Shown here: positions 47,067 to 55,536 of the stretch, one piece after another
Layout: every line of letters begins with the position of its first letter
Numbering within the stretch: the first letter of the stretch is position 1
Assembly (NCBI RefSeq): GCF_003595215.1
Contig: NZ_QYZP01000001.1
Location: forward strand, 124,001 to 188,000
Direction of reading: 5' to 3'
DNA from: Nesterenkonia natronophila
GTDB taxonomy: Bacteria; Actinomycetota; Actinomycetes; Actinomycetales; Micrococcaceae
Length of the DNA stretch: 64,000 nucleotides
Position numbers and translations under genes: made by a program
The notes under the pieces: model-generated
Told to the model about the DNA's origin: nothing
The model's database searches: none
What the model saw: only the letters and a program-made list of their open reading frames with translations

Positions 47067-47735
47067 TCAGTGCAGCGCGCCCATAGCGGCATGCGTGTCT
47101 GGTGCGGGGCTCATCGATTCGCAGATAAGCAGATCAAGCGCCATGACGGCCTCATCCACGGTGATAGGCGCGTCTGTTGCGAGCAGATCGGGCACGTGCA
47201 CGAACCCCGCACGGGCACCTGACTCCTGGCTGCGCAGGTGGGCCAGGACGGTGTACAGGAGGTCGTTGCACACGTAGCTGCCAGCGGAGAGCGACAATGA
47301 GACTGGGATGTTCGCCTCCGCGATGCGCTGGCCTGCAGCTTTCAGCCGCAGTGTGCTGAAGAGAGCGTTCTCGCCATCGGCAATGATCGGCTGGTCCACG
47401 GGCTGGGCGCCAGCATTGTCCGGGATTCGGGCATCGCGTAGGTTGAGGCCGACCCGTTCGAGCCGTATGGCGTCAGTTCCGTCCGCCAGCCCTACGGAGA
47501 TCACTAGGTCCGGGGAGTGTTCGCGGGCTGCTTGGGTGAGGATCTGCCCGGCAGTGGTGAACTCCACCGGCAGCAGGACGGGTACCACCACGATGCCGCC
47601 GCGCTCGCGTTGTGCGGCGAGCTGCCCACGTCCTGCCCGTTCGGTCAGTTCCCGGACCACGTCTTGGGAAGGGTTGTGGTCGGCACCATCGAAGGGTTCG
47701 AAGGCGGAGAGGAGGACTCGACATATCTCGGCCAT
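47067..47735 (-). CDS. pcp: Pyroglutamyl-peptidase I
   Basis: About 222 residues. A cysteine peptidase of family C15 that removes N-terminal pyroglutamate from peptides. It starts AEICRVLLSAFEPFDGADHNPS and has all three catalytic residues: Glu in IRLERVGLNL, Cys in AGSYVCNDLLY and His in AGFVHVP. The ORF is open to an ATG at 47870, back to back with the divergent transglutaminase gene, but the family N-terminus begins at 47735, so the extra 45 residues are probably not translated. No classical ribosome site is visible at either start. Confidence 0.9.
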   Translation of the reverse strand: MAEICRVLLSAFEPFDGADHNPSQDVVRELTERAGRGQLAAQRERGGIVVVPVLLPVEFTTAGQILTQAAREHSPDLVISVGLADGTDAIRLERVGLNLRDARIPDNAGAQPVDQPIIADGENALFSTLRLKAAGQRIAEANIPVSLSLSAGSYVCNDLLYTVLAHLRSQESGARAGFVHVPDLLATDAPITVDEAVMALDLLICESMSPAPDTHAAMGALH

Positions 47736-47870
47736 GGCTCTAGCTTCTGCAGGAAGCGCACTGAAGTCAAAGAACTGGCGAGGCCGCCCATCGAGCTGAT
47801 ACCGATTCCACGTGAGCCCAGGATCCGCCGCCGTTAACCTCTCACCTCCACTGGTGCCTAGACTGGCCAT

Positions 47871-48683
47871 ATGAAGACGCCACCTCGGGACGTGACTTCA
47901 ACCCTTGAGGTTGAAGTCACCGCCGCCACCGAACTCGAATTCCAGATTGCCGTGGCAAAGCTGCCCGGCCTGACCGTAGACGAATCTTTCCAGTTTGTAC
48001 TCGACGACCAGACCATCACCCCGGAGGAGATCCCAGCGGGCTGTGGTGGTCGGATCCACCGAATGCACGTGGGCCCGGGCCGTCTTATTGCACAGTATCG
48101 GGCACACGTGGAAGGCCAGGCGGAGCCGCTCACAGCTCAGGATTATGACCGGTCGCGGTACCTGCGGCCGAGTCGGTACGCGGAGTGTGACAAGTTTTAT
48201 GGCTTTGTGGCAGGCCAGTTCAACCTCTCCCGGTCCATCGAGGAGAAGATCGCTGACGTCACCGAGTTTGTCGCGAGCCGGCTGAGCTACGTTCCGGGTT
48301 CCAGTGACCCCATTGACGGTGCTACGGACACACTTCTTGCCGGGGCCGGAGTCTGCCGCGACTACGCGCACCTGGTGGTGGCACTGCTTCGGGCCATGCA
48401 CATTCCGGCGCGGCTGGTGGCTGTCTATGCCCCCGGGTGCGATCCCATGGACTTCCACGCGGTGGCCGAGGCCATCGTGGACGGCAGATGGATGGCGGTC
48501 GATCCCACCTGGCTGGCTCCGCGGCAGTCACTGCTGCGCATCGCCACCGGTCGCGACGCAGCCGACACAGCATTCCTTGACAATCACGACGGCGGCATCA
48601 TCTTGGAGTCGGCGGTGGTCACCGCCACCGTCGATGGTGACCTCCCCACCGATAAGGGCAGCGACCTCATTCCCGTTCGCTGA
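47871..48683 (+). CDS. Transglutaminase-like cysteine protease-fold protein
   Basis: A 270-residue protein with an N-terminal beta region (1-110) and a transglutaminase-like core. The catalytic triad is visible: Cys in GAGVCRDYAHLVVALLRA, His in DFHAVAEAIVDGRW and Asp in AVDPTWLAPR. Related bacterial proteins act as peptidases or transamidases, often without known substrate. There is no signal peptide, so it should be cytoplasmic. It converges with the symporter gene. Confidence 0.9.
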   Translation: MKTPPRDVTSTLEVEVTAATELEFQIAVAKLPGLTVDESFQFVLDDQTITPEEIPAGCGGRIHRMHVGPGRLIAQYRAHVEGQAEPLTAQDYDRSRYLRPSRYAECDKFYGFVAGQFNLSRSIEEKIADVTEFVASRLSYVPGSSDPIDGATDTLLAGAGVCRDYAHLVVALLRAMHIPARLVAVYAPGCDPMDFHAVAEAIVDGRWMAVDPTWLAPRQSLLRIATGRDAADTAFLDNHDGGIILESAVVTATVDGDLPTDKGSDLIPVR

Positions 48684-48719
48684 CGGGTGCGGGGCACCTC
48701 GTCAATGTTCGATGCAGAG

Positions 48720-50360
48720 TCACCGTGTGGTGACAGGCTGCTCTTCGGGTGTCTCCCAGAAGCTGGTGACGGACTCGGAGGGGTCTTGGGACACGATCGC
48801 AAGGAACGCGGCAGCGAAAAGCCCCAAGGTCACGAGGAATAGGGCCAATCCGGCGAGGCCGAAGCCAGCCACCCACTGCCAGTTCAGCGCGGTGAGCACC
48901 GCGATGGCGAGGGCGGAGAACAGCGCTGCTGTGCCGCGGCGTCTTGCCTGCGGGCAGGGACTCGGACGCCACTGAACCTGGACCAGGCTGACTACCACCA
49001 GCAAGGCCATATTCACTATCATTCCTATCCACACCGGGTGGGTGCCCAAGAAGAAGTCTGTGGCGCTGAAGCCCGACATCGCGTACCAGCCCAAACCGGC
49101 ACCGAAGCCACCCAGCAGGGCGGAGACAGCTGCACTTCGGGTGGCCAGCGGCCAGAAGAATGCCGCCAGGACGGGGGCGAAGGTTGCACCGTTGCGCAGG
49201 GTCCAGGCCATGATGTTCCACCATGCAGACTGTTCTGAGCGCAGCAGGCTCAGACCGATGAGCACTGCGGTGAGGCCGACCAGTGCGATGCGAGTGTAGC
49301 GAACCAGCTCGGCCTGGGTGGCTTTGGGGCGAATGGCGCGGCCGAAGTCCCGACCCAATGACGTGGCCCCAGAGAACTGGCAAGGTCCGGCCCAGCCGAG
49401 CGCGCATGCCCACATGCCGACGAAGAACAGGGCGGCGGCCCATGGCGGAAGGGCCCCGGAGATGTATTCCGAAATGGCTACTAGCGGAAGGCCGGTATCG
49501 GGCACCACTATGGCTGCAGCAACACCGACGAAGATGCCCAGCAGGATCAGGGGGATGCCAATCACAGCTGCTAAGAAAAGGCCCTTCTGGCCGTCTTCGG
49601 GAGTACGGGCTGACATGGACATTTGGAACGCGGCCTGAGCCAACGGCACGTTGACGATGAATGTGCCGAACCAGGCAACGATCAGCGAGACACCAGCGTT
49701 CGCTGGTTCGAACATCTCCGGCCGGTCAGCGCTGAACTCAGCAATTTCGCCGGACCCCGGGGACATCACTAACGCCCAGATTCCGACGGCGAACATCACG
49801 AAGATCATGATCACGTTCATGGTCTGACTGAAGGCCACTGAACGCATGCCGCCAAAGACCAAGAAGGCCAGGAGGATGATTGCGGTCAGAGTGATCGACT
49901 GCCACAGTGCGATGTCAGTGATCGCGTAGAGTGCTGAGGCGAACGCGATACTGGTGGCCAGTGAGTACATTGGGAACGTGAAACCGGTGATCAGCGCACT
50001 GATGCCTTGCGCGGATCGTCCGAAGCGATCCCCAATGATTCCGGTGACGGTCACCACGAGTTTGCGACGTAGGGGTTTGACCAGCAGCAGGGCGATCAGC
50101 AGGACCTGGACGGTCTCGGCGACGCCGTACCAGACTGCTGAGATACCGGTGCGGTAACTGAGCTCCACTATGGCTATATAGGAAGACCCGGAGAAAAGTC
50201 CGGTGATGCAGAAAGCCACCGTCCACGGGCTGAAGCTGCGGCCGCTGACAAAGAAGTTTGCCCGGCTCTCCTGACGGGCCACCACCCATCGGCCGCCGAT
50301 GACCAACCAGGCGGTATAAGCCAGAGCGAGTCCTAGAGTCCAGACGCCGACTGCACTCAT
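48720..50360 (-). CDS. Sodium:solute symporter family protein
   Basis: A 546-residue membrane protein with about 13 hydrophobic segments. SSS-family motifs include FFVSGRSFSPWTVAFCITGLFSGSS in the first helices, GIIGDRFGRSAQGISALI and FGGMRSVAFSQTMNVIM. It should import a small solute with sodium; the substrate (organic acid, amino acid or other) cannot be read. Its start overlaps the stop of the upstream OsmC gene by 4 bases, so the two are translationally coupled. Confidence 0.9.
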   Translation of the reverse strand: MSAVGVWTLGLALAYTAWLVIGGRWVVARQESRANFFVSGRSFSPWTVAFCITGLFSGSSYIAIVELSYRTGISAVWYGVAETVQVLLIALLLVKPLRRKLVVTVTGIIGDRFGRSAQGISALITGFTFPMYSLATSIAFASALYAITDIALWQSITLTAIILLAFLVFGGMRSVAFSQTMNVIMIFVMFAVGIWALVMSPGSGEIAEFSADRPEMFEPANAGVSLIVAWFGTFIVNVPLAQAAFQMSMSARTPEDGQKGLFLAAVIGIPLILLGIFVGVAAAIVVPDTGLPLVAISEYISGALPPWAAALFFVGMWACALGWAGPCQFSGATSLGRDFGRAIRPKATQAELVRYTRIALVGLTAVLIGLSLLRSEQSAWWNIMAWTLRNGATFAPVLAAFFWPLATRSAAVSALLGGFGAGLGWYAMSGFSATDFFLGTHPVWIGMIVNMALLVVVSLVQVQWRPSPCPQARRRGTAALFSALAIAVLTALNWQWVAGFGLAGLALFLVTLGLFAAAFLAIVSQDPSESVTSFWETPEEQPVTTR

Positions 50361-50995
50361 GCCGATACCGAGGCGGCGAGGTCTGCGTTGGTGACGGTGA
50401 GAAAGGGTTTAGGAGCGTCGTGCTCCTCGGTGTACCCCACGGCGGCGTTGCTCAGGCGCTCGGCAGCTTCAGCAGTGGGCTGCTCTGTGAAGCTCCAGAC
50501 GACCTTGAGGCCGGTGTTGGCATCGCGAAGCAAATTGATGGCAGGGCAGATGTGCTCCGCGCGGGCGGCGAACTGGCGCAGCGTGTGCTCGTCGCGTTCA
50601 GGTGTCGTGATCGCAATTTGCAGCCGGTATGCGTGGGCATATGGCTGCACATCGGCAGTGCCAGCCAGCCCGCGGGTGTCCTGGGAGGCCAGAGTGTAGG
50701 TCTGCAGATCCTCCAGGGTGAGCTGCTGCCGAGCGGCCAGTTGGTCGATCACCACAGTGATGCAGCTGTTCACCGCTCCGGCAAGGTACTCCATGGGGGT
50801 AGGCCCCTGGTCACGGCCGCCGACTTTGTGCGGTTCATCGGCGGTGAACTCAAAGTGACGGACGTTGAGCCGAGTCTGCTGAGCACCGGTCCACACGCCG
50901 GCGGCCCTGAGCGTCTTGGAGCTCTGGAGCGCAGGCCGCTCAGTGAACCGAGAGACTGACTCTGCCGCCTCGGGCACGGAAGAGCATGGAGACAT
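50357..50995 (-). CDS. OsmC family protein coupled to the symporter
   Basis: A 212-residue OsmC-fold protein. The core includes DQGPTPMEYLAGAVNSCITVVIDQLA with the first cysteine and RAEHICPAINLLRDANTGLKV with the second, the peroxidatic/resolving pair of the family. It is distinct from the Ohr protein at 52708 and longer by about 70 residues. It overlaps the sodium symporter start (ATGA), an unusual partnership suggesting import and handling of the same compound. The gap 50996-51225 downstream of galK contains no gene. Confidence 0.88.
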   Translation of the reverse strand: MSPCSSVPEAAESVSRFTERPALQSSKTLRAAGVWTGAQQTRLNVRHFEFTADEPHKVGGRDQGPTPMEYLAGAVNSCITVVIDQLAARQQLTLEDLQTYTLASQDTRGLAGTADVQPYAHAYRLQIAITTPERDEHTLRQFAARAEHICPAINLLRDANTGLKVVWSFTEQPTAEAAERLSNAAVGYTEEHDAPKPFLTVTNADLAASVSA

Positions 50996-51225
50996 ATGAT
51001 TCGCCTTTCATCGAAACTGGCGTTAGCACCTGTCCACCACGAATTTGGCGGGGTTGCTGCGACGTCGTTGAGCCAGATCTCTCAGTCGCTCTGGATGATT
51101 CAGTCAGCGAACATACCTCAGGTCGGTTCGCCGATCAAATTGCTCCATCCATCAGTGCCGCGTCGTAGGGCACCACCAGGTGCCTGATGGTTCCTCGGTC
51201 CATTGGATGGATGGGCTGAGCTCGC

Positions 51226-52557
51226 CTATACGGCCCGAGCTGCTTGGGAAGGAACGACCTCCAGGAAGCGGATCCCAGGCGAGAGTCGGGAGGCTGCGGC
51301 GGTGACGTTCTCCATTCGGCTGCGGGGGACGAGCACCAGAACGGAGCCGCCGAACCCTCCACCGATCAGCCGGGCACCGGATGCTCCTGCCTCGATCACT
51401 GCGTCGACCACCTGGTCGGCCAGAGCGAAGCTGACCTCAGCGTACTCCTTCATGGAGGTGTGGCCGGCAGACATAATATCCCCGATCATCTCTGCGGTGT
51501 GATCCACCCCATGAGCATCTCCGTTCAGGATCCTATGGATCTGTTCGCTGCGCAGCATTTCCGTCAGGGCATGCTTCAGTCGCCGACGACAGGCTGCAGC
51601 TTCTAAGCCCTCCAGATCAGCACCCGTTGCCAGGGCGCGGTCGAACTCCTCCAGCACCAGCTCCACATGTGTCTTGTTGGGCTTCTCCGGCAGCGCATCG
51701 CGCAGCCTGCCCACTCCCAACACAGCAGTGGCAGCCTCCGCCTCAGCCCTACATGCGGCGAACCGTCCATCAGCCAACTGGTGCGGGTGGCCGGTATCAA
51801 CGGCCAAGAACCGGTAGTTCCTGAGCAGGAAGGTGATGTCGGTGCGCTTCAGTGAGAAGTCCCGGCAGTCCAGTGAGATCACCTTCCCCTCCGTAGCACG
51901 CAGGGCGGTGGTCTGGTCCAATCCTCCAGTGCCCGCGCCGACCGACTCCACCTCAGCTCTGACACATATCTGAGCCAGCACCGCCCGCAAGGGGTCGGTG
52001 AGCGCTCGGGTGAGATCATCACCTTGGTTCTCAGTACCTAGAGGGGTGCCGATGGCCACGAACGCCAGCGCGGCAGCACACTCCAATGAGGCCGAGCTGG
52101 ATAGTCCAGCCCCGATTGGCAGCGTCGAACGGATGAGAAGGTCTGCTCCCATAGTGGGGTCCAGCTCCAACTCCGGATGCTGATCCCCCTGCCGAACCAA
52201 GGACCACAGCACCCCTGCCACGTAGGTTGTCCAGGGTGGGGCGTCCTCCGAAACGGGGGAGGAGGCGGCGCTGGGAACCTCCACGATTCCGGTGTCGAGT
52301 GAGGGGTCCAGCGTGCGCAAGCGCAGCAGGCCATCGGTCCGCGGGGAAGCGGCCACATAGGTCCCGTGGCGCAGTGCCATCGGAAGGCACCGCCCGCCGT
52401 GGAAGTCGATGTGCTCACCGTTGAGATTGGCCCTTCCCGGGGCGAACCACACGCCTTCGGGGTCGTAGTTGTACACCTGTGAGAATCGGGTAGCCAGTGC
52501 TACAGAGATGGACTCAGGGTCCCCGGGCGCCAGCCAGCGGGCGGAATTTTCACGCAT
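51226..52557 (-). CDS. galK: Galactokinase
   Basis: About 443 residues. A GHMP-family sugar kinase making galactose 1-phosphate. Signatures are APGRANLNGEHIDFHGG (galactokinase signature, normally GRVNLIGEHTDY), the ATP-binding LPIGAGLSSSASLECAAAL and the C-terminal GARLIGGGFGGSVLVLV. The asparagine in NLNGEH and the isoleucine in HIDF differ from the consensus, so sugar specificity may vary. No galT or galE is adjacent. An ATG at 52557 is chosen; a GTG at 52575 is the alternative. Confidence 0.9.
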   Translation of the reverse strand: MRENSARWLAPGDPESISVALATRFSQVYNYDPEGVWFAPGRANLNGEHIDFHGGRCLPMALRHGTYVAASPRTDGLLRLRTLDPSLDTGIVEVPSAASSPVSEDAPPWTTYVAGVLWSLVRQGDQHPELELDPTMGADLLIRSTLPIGAGLSSSASLECAAALAFVAIGTPLGTENQGDDLTRALTDPLRAVLAQICVRAEVESVGAGTGGLDQTTALRATEGKVISLDCRDFSLKRTDITFLLRNYRFLAVDTGHPHQLADGRFAACRAEAEAATAVLGVGRLRDALPEKPNKTHVELVLEEFDRALATGADLEGLEAAACRRRLKHALTEMLRSEQIHRILNGDAHGVDHTAEMIGDIMSAGHTSMKEYAEVSFALADQVVDAVIEAGASGARLIGGGFGGSVLVLVPRSRMENVTAAASRLSPGIRFLEVVPSQAARAV

Positions 52558-52707
52558 GGGCTCCAATTCTGCCACTGACTATGGGTATCCGCGCATCGCG
52601 GAGCTGAGCCCCTAGCCAGCGGCACCAGACTGTGGTGATGTAGGAGAGCAAGAAACGACGATGCCGTCGCCCCGGCTCGTCATCGACACCGTTGGAAAGG
52701 AACCCAC

Positions 52708-53136
52708 ATGGCAGTAGATGTGAAGTACACCGCAGAGGCGCTCGCCAGCGGCGACGGCCGCAACGGGCAGGTCAAGACTGCCGACGGCTCTTTGGACCTC
52801 CGGATGGCCGCACCGAAAGAAATGGGGGGATCTGGTGAGGGCAATAACCCTGAGGAGCTCTTCGCCGCAGGTTACGCAGCCTGCTTCCATGGAGCGTTGC
52901 GCAAAATGGCAGGCGAGGCGGATCAGGACGTGACTGACTCTTCCGTTGGCGTGAAGATCGGCATTGGCGGTGACAACAACGGCGGCATGGCCCTCGCCGC
53001 GACTATCGAGGTTGTGCTCCCGAACGTGGACAAGAAGACCGCCGAGGACCTGGCCCAGAAGGCCAACGACTTCTGCCCCTACTCCAAGGCGACCCGCGGA
53101 AACATCGATGTCGAGGTCATAGTGACCGACGACTGA
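52708..53136 (+). CDS. ohr: Organic hydroperoxide resistance protein Ohr
   Basis: A 142-residue OsmC/Ohr peroxidase. The two reactive cysteines lie in LFAAGYAACFHGALR and NDFCPYSKATRGN, with the Ohr-type NPEELFAAGYAACF context. It detoxifies organic hydroperoxides in the cytoplasm. GAAAGGAA precedes the ATG. The pirin gene follows 89 bases downstream, beyond a palindromic operator candidate, so pirin probably has its own promoter. Confidence 0.93.
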   Translation: MAVDVKYTAEALASGDGRNGQVKTADGSLDLRMAAPKEMGGSGEGNNPEELFAAGYAACFHGALRKMAGEADQDVTDSSVGVKIGIGGDNNGGMALAATIEVVLPNVDKKTAEDLAQKANDFCPYSKATRGNIDVEVIVTDD

Positions 53137-53168
53137 ACCGACTGGTAGAGCGTCGCTGTACGGGACAT

Positions 53169-53184
53169 TTCAAATTTGAAATAC
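53169..53184. promoter_or_regulatory. Palindromic operator candidate upstream of pirin
   Basis: TTCAAATTTGAAATAC, identical over 16 bases to the site at 41766-41781. Here the palindrome extends to ATTTCAAATTTGAAAT (53167-53182). It lies 41-57 bases upstream of the pirin ATG. Confidence 0.65.
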
Positions 53185-53225
53185 TGGATTGACTATCCGT
53201 GCAGCGACGCCCACAGGAGGCCCCC

Positions 53226-54482
53226 ATGAGCAACACCGAGACTCGTCCCACCGAACAGGTGTGCATCAACGGTCCCCACACCTTTGATCTCGCTCCCACC
53301 GCGCAGCGCCGCACCTCCCAGGACGGAGTGTCCTCACCGCCGGAGGGCCAGCTCAGTCCCGGCATCACCGAAACCCCCAGCGGAGTGCAGCTGCTGGAAC
53401 CCCGTGAAGTCCCGCTGGGCGGCCCCCGAGCAATGACGGTACGGCGGACCATGCCCCAGCGGGCCAGGTCCCTGGTCGGCGCCTGGTGCTTTCTGGACTT
53501 CTATGGTCCCGACGATCTCACCCAAGCCACGCCCATGCGAGTCCCTCGGCACCCGCACACGGGTTTGGCCACCTGCTCCTGGCTCTTCTCCGGACGCATT
53601 GACCATATGGACTCCGCGGGAAACTGGGCCACCGTCCGTCCTGGAGAAGTGGCTTTGATGAATGCCGGGCGCGGCATCAGCCACTCCGAGTACTCCACCG
53701 AAGACACCACGGTCCTGCACGGCGCGCAGCTCTGGTACGCCTTCCCAGAGGAGCACCGCTTCGTGGAACCCAGTCTGGACACCCACTGGCCCGAGCCTGT
53801 GCTCGGCGAGGGATGGGAAGCTAGGGTCTTCATCGGTGACCTCTTGGGCTACCGCTCACCGGTGAAAACCTACATCCCGCTCACCGGAGCGGAAATCAGA
53901 CTCCAACCCGGTCGCACCCTCGACATTCCCGTCCCCACCGGGCACGAGCACGGCCTGCTGCGTGTCTCAGGGGCGGTGAGCCTCAACGAATCTGAGGTGC
54001 CCGCCGACCACCTCGCGGTGGTGGATTCAGGTCCCGAGGTGCTGAGACTTCAGGCCCATGATGAGCCGGTGTTGGCGCTGTTGATTGGGGGGCAGCCACT
54101 GAACGAACAGATCGTCATGTGGTGGAATTTCGTGGGCCGCTCCCACGAGGAAATTGCAGCTTACCGGGCCGCCTACCAGGCGGAGATGGGCTTTGAGGCT
54201 CCGGCAGAGGACTCGCCCATGAAGTCCATGCTGCCACCGGCGTCGTCGCTGTCTGATTCCCGGACCGAGCGGGCATCCCAACCTGATGGCACCCAGGAGG
54301 AGGTCCAGGTCGCCTCCGGCGCCCTGGGTGAGCCTGTCAGGGGGGAGTTGCGCGACGCGCTTGCCGCAGCTCGGTACGGCGACGGAACGCCTTTTCCGCA
54401 GTTTGGTGACTTCCCGCCGGGACAAGCCGCTCCTCTGCCGGCGCCTGCGCTGCCGAATACCCGCATGAAACCGCGCGGCTGA
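53226..54482 (+). CDS. Pirin family bicupin protein
   Basis: A 418-residue pirin-like protein. The N-terminal cupin (about 60-200) carries the metal-site histidines in VPRHPHTGLATCSWLFSG and the AGRGISHSEYS motif; the C-terminal cupin (about 210-320) lacks clear metal ligands, as usual. Bacterial pirins are quercetinase-like or act as redox-sensitive regulators. A polar extension of about 90 residues follows the fold, making it longer than most (about 230-320). ATG at 53226 is preceded by AGGAGG. The operator upstream matches the one at the LLM oxidoreductase. Confidence 0.9.
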   Translation: MSNTETRPTEQVCINGPHTFDLAPTAQRRTSQDGVSSPPEGQLSPGITETPSGVQLLEPREVPLGGPRAMTVRRTMPQRARSLVGAWCFLDFYGPDDLTQATPMRVPRHPHTGLATCSWLFSGRIDHMDSAGNWATVRPGEVALMNAGRGISHSEYSTEDTTVLHGAQLWYAFPEEHRFVEPSLDTHWPEPVLGEGWEARVFIGDLLGYRSPVKTYIPLTGAEIRLQPGRTLDIPVPTGHEHGLLRVSGAVSLNESEVPADHLAVVDSGPEVLRLQAHDEPVLALLIGGQPLNEQIVMWWNFVGRSHEEIAAYRAAYQAEMGFEAPAEDSPMKSMLPPASSLSDSRTERASQPDGTQEEVQVASGALGEPVRGELRDALAAARYGDGTPFPQFGDFPPGQAAPLPAPALPNTRMKPRG

Positions 54483-54520
54483 GTCCCCCGTCCAGACAAT
54501 CCACCAGCAGCCACGTACGT

Positions 54521-55414
54521 TTAGGGCAGATGGGCTGCCACGGTCCGGGCTACGTAGCGCGAAGCCAATGGGCCGATGAGTTGGTGAGTGCCGACAAACG
54601 CGCGCCGGGCGTCAGGTTCTTTCCAATCTGCGGGCAGATATTCCGCCGGAAGGTTTGGATCTTCGTAGGGTAGTCGGCGCCAAATAGTGAGCATCGGCAC
54701 GTAATACTGAAAGGCCTGCCGGTCTCGCTCCTCTGCGGAGTCTGTTCCGTCCTCACATCTCAGTTCTTCTAGACGCTGGGTCCATAGCTCGAAGGCGTTG
54801 TGGTAGGTCTCCAAAAACCTTTGCATGGACAAATGGATGGTATCCAAATCCCACCACTGGGCCACCTGGTCTTTCACGTCTCCATTGAAGAAGTACTCCC
54901 CACGGAAAAATTGGACATACTCGGCCAAACCGTGGCGGCTCAGCCGATGGCGTGCCTGCTCCAAGAGCTGCCCCGCTCCGATCGAAACGCCGGACGCTAC
55001 GGTGCCGAAGCCGAGTCGGCGCAGGTGTTTGCGCAACTGGTGACGAAGGTGACGTTTGGATTCGGGGACTGAAAAGAGCACCAAAGACCAATCGTTGGGT
55101 CTCCGCTGTGGGTACTCGGCGAAGATTCGCTGATCACCTTCGTCGAATGTGGCCTGCACCGATTCGGCCAAATTATATGCAGCTACCCCTGCAACGGACT
55201 CTGATTGCAAGACCCCTTTGCTCTTCAGTCGCGACACAGCCGAGCGCACGCCGGGTCCGTCATACCCCAAGTCACCCAGAAGATCCACGAGTGCGGCCAC
55301 CGGGATCGCGGTGGTCGCCGTTCGGCGATAGATGCCGAAGAGCGTGATTATGAGGCTCTGGTGAAGGACCGGGGGTCGAGGGATCTCTTTCGGTGAAGTC
55401 TGGGGCGCACCCAT
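54521..55414 (-). CDS. PaaX-type transcriptional regulator
   Basis: A 297-residue PaaX-family repressor. An N-terminal winged helix (about 15-90; LFGIYRRTATTAIPVAALVDLLGDLGY, then VRSAVSRLKSKGVL) is followed by the central and C-terminal PaaX domains (RPNDWSLVLFSVPESKRHLRHQLR and the C-terminal DPNLPAEYLPADW motif). PaaX proteins sense aryl-CoA thioesters such as phenylacetyl-CoA. This fits the neighbouring aryl-CoA operon, whose product would be the natural ligand. ATG at 55414 has AGGAGAG upstream; a longer start at 55447 is unlikely. Confidence 0.92.
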   Translation of the reverse strand: MGAPQTSPKEIPRPPVLHQSLIITLFGIYRRTATTAIPVAALVDLLGDLGYDGPGVRSAVSRLKSKGVLQSESVAGVAAYNLAESVQATFDEGDQRIFAEYPQRRPNDWSLVLFSVPESKRHLRHQLRKHLRRLGFGTVASGVSIGAGQLLEQARHRLSRHGLAEYVQFFRGEYFFNGDVKDQVAQWWDLDTIHLSMQRFLETYHNAFELWTQRLEELRCEDGTDSAEERDRQAFQYYVPMLTIWRRLPYEDPNLPAEYLPADWKEPDARRAFVGTHQLIGPLASRYVARTVAAHLP

Positions 55415-55482
55415 CTGTAGGTCTCTCCTATGAACCGTCATTGCCACTTGCCAGCCACAGAAGTGCGACCCGAGATACGTCC

Positions 55483-55528
55483 GCCTGCCGGTGGTGGCGA
55501 GAATCGTAGTCTTCCACCACCGGCAGGC
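55483..55528 (-). terminator. Perfect 15-bp hairpin after the aryl-CoA hydroxylase gene
   Basis: GCCTGCCGGTGGTGG (55483-55497) pairs perfectly with 55514-55528 around a 16-base loop, starting 8 bases beyond the hydroxylase stop on the minus strand. It separates the catabolic operon from the paaX gene. There is no T-tract, so it may attenuate. Confidence 0.65.
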
Positions 55529-55536
55529 TCAAACGT

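Noticed and set aside
51168..51185. Short GGCACC/GGTGCC hairpin downstream of galK
   Set aside because: Only 6-7 bp with a 4-base loop and no T-tract; too weak to call a terminator.
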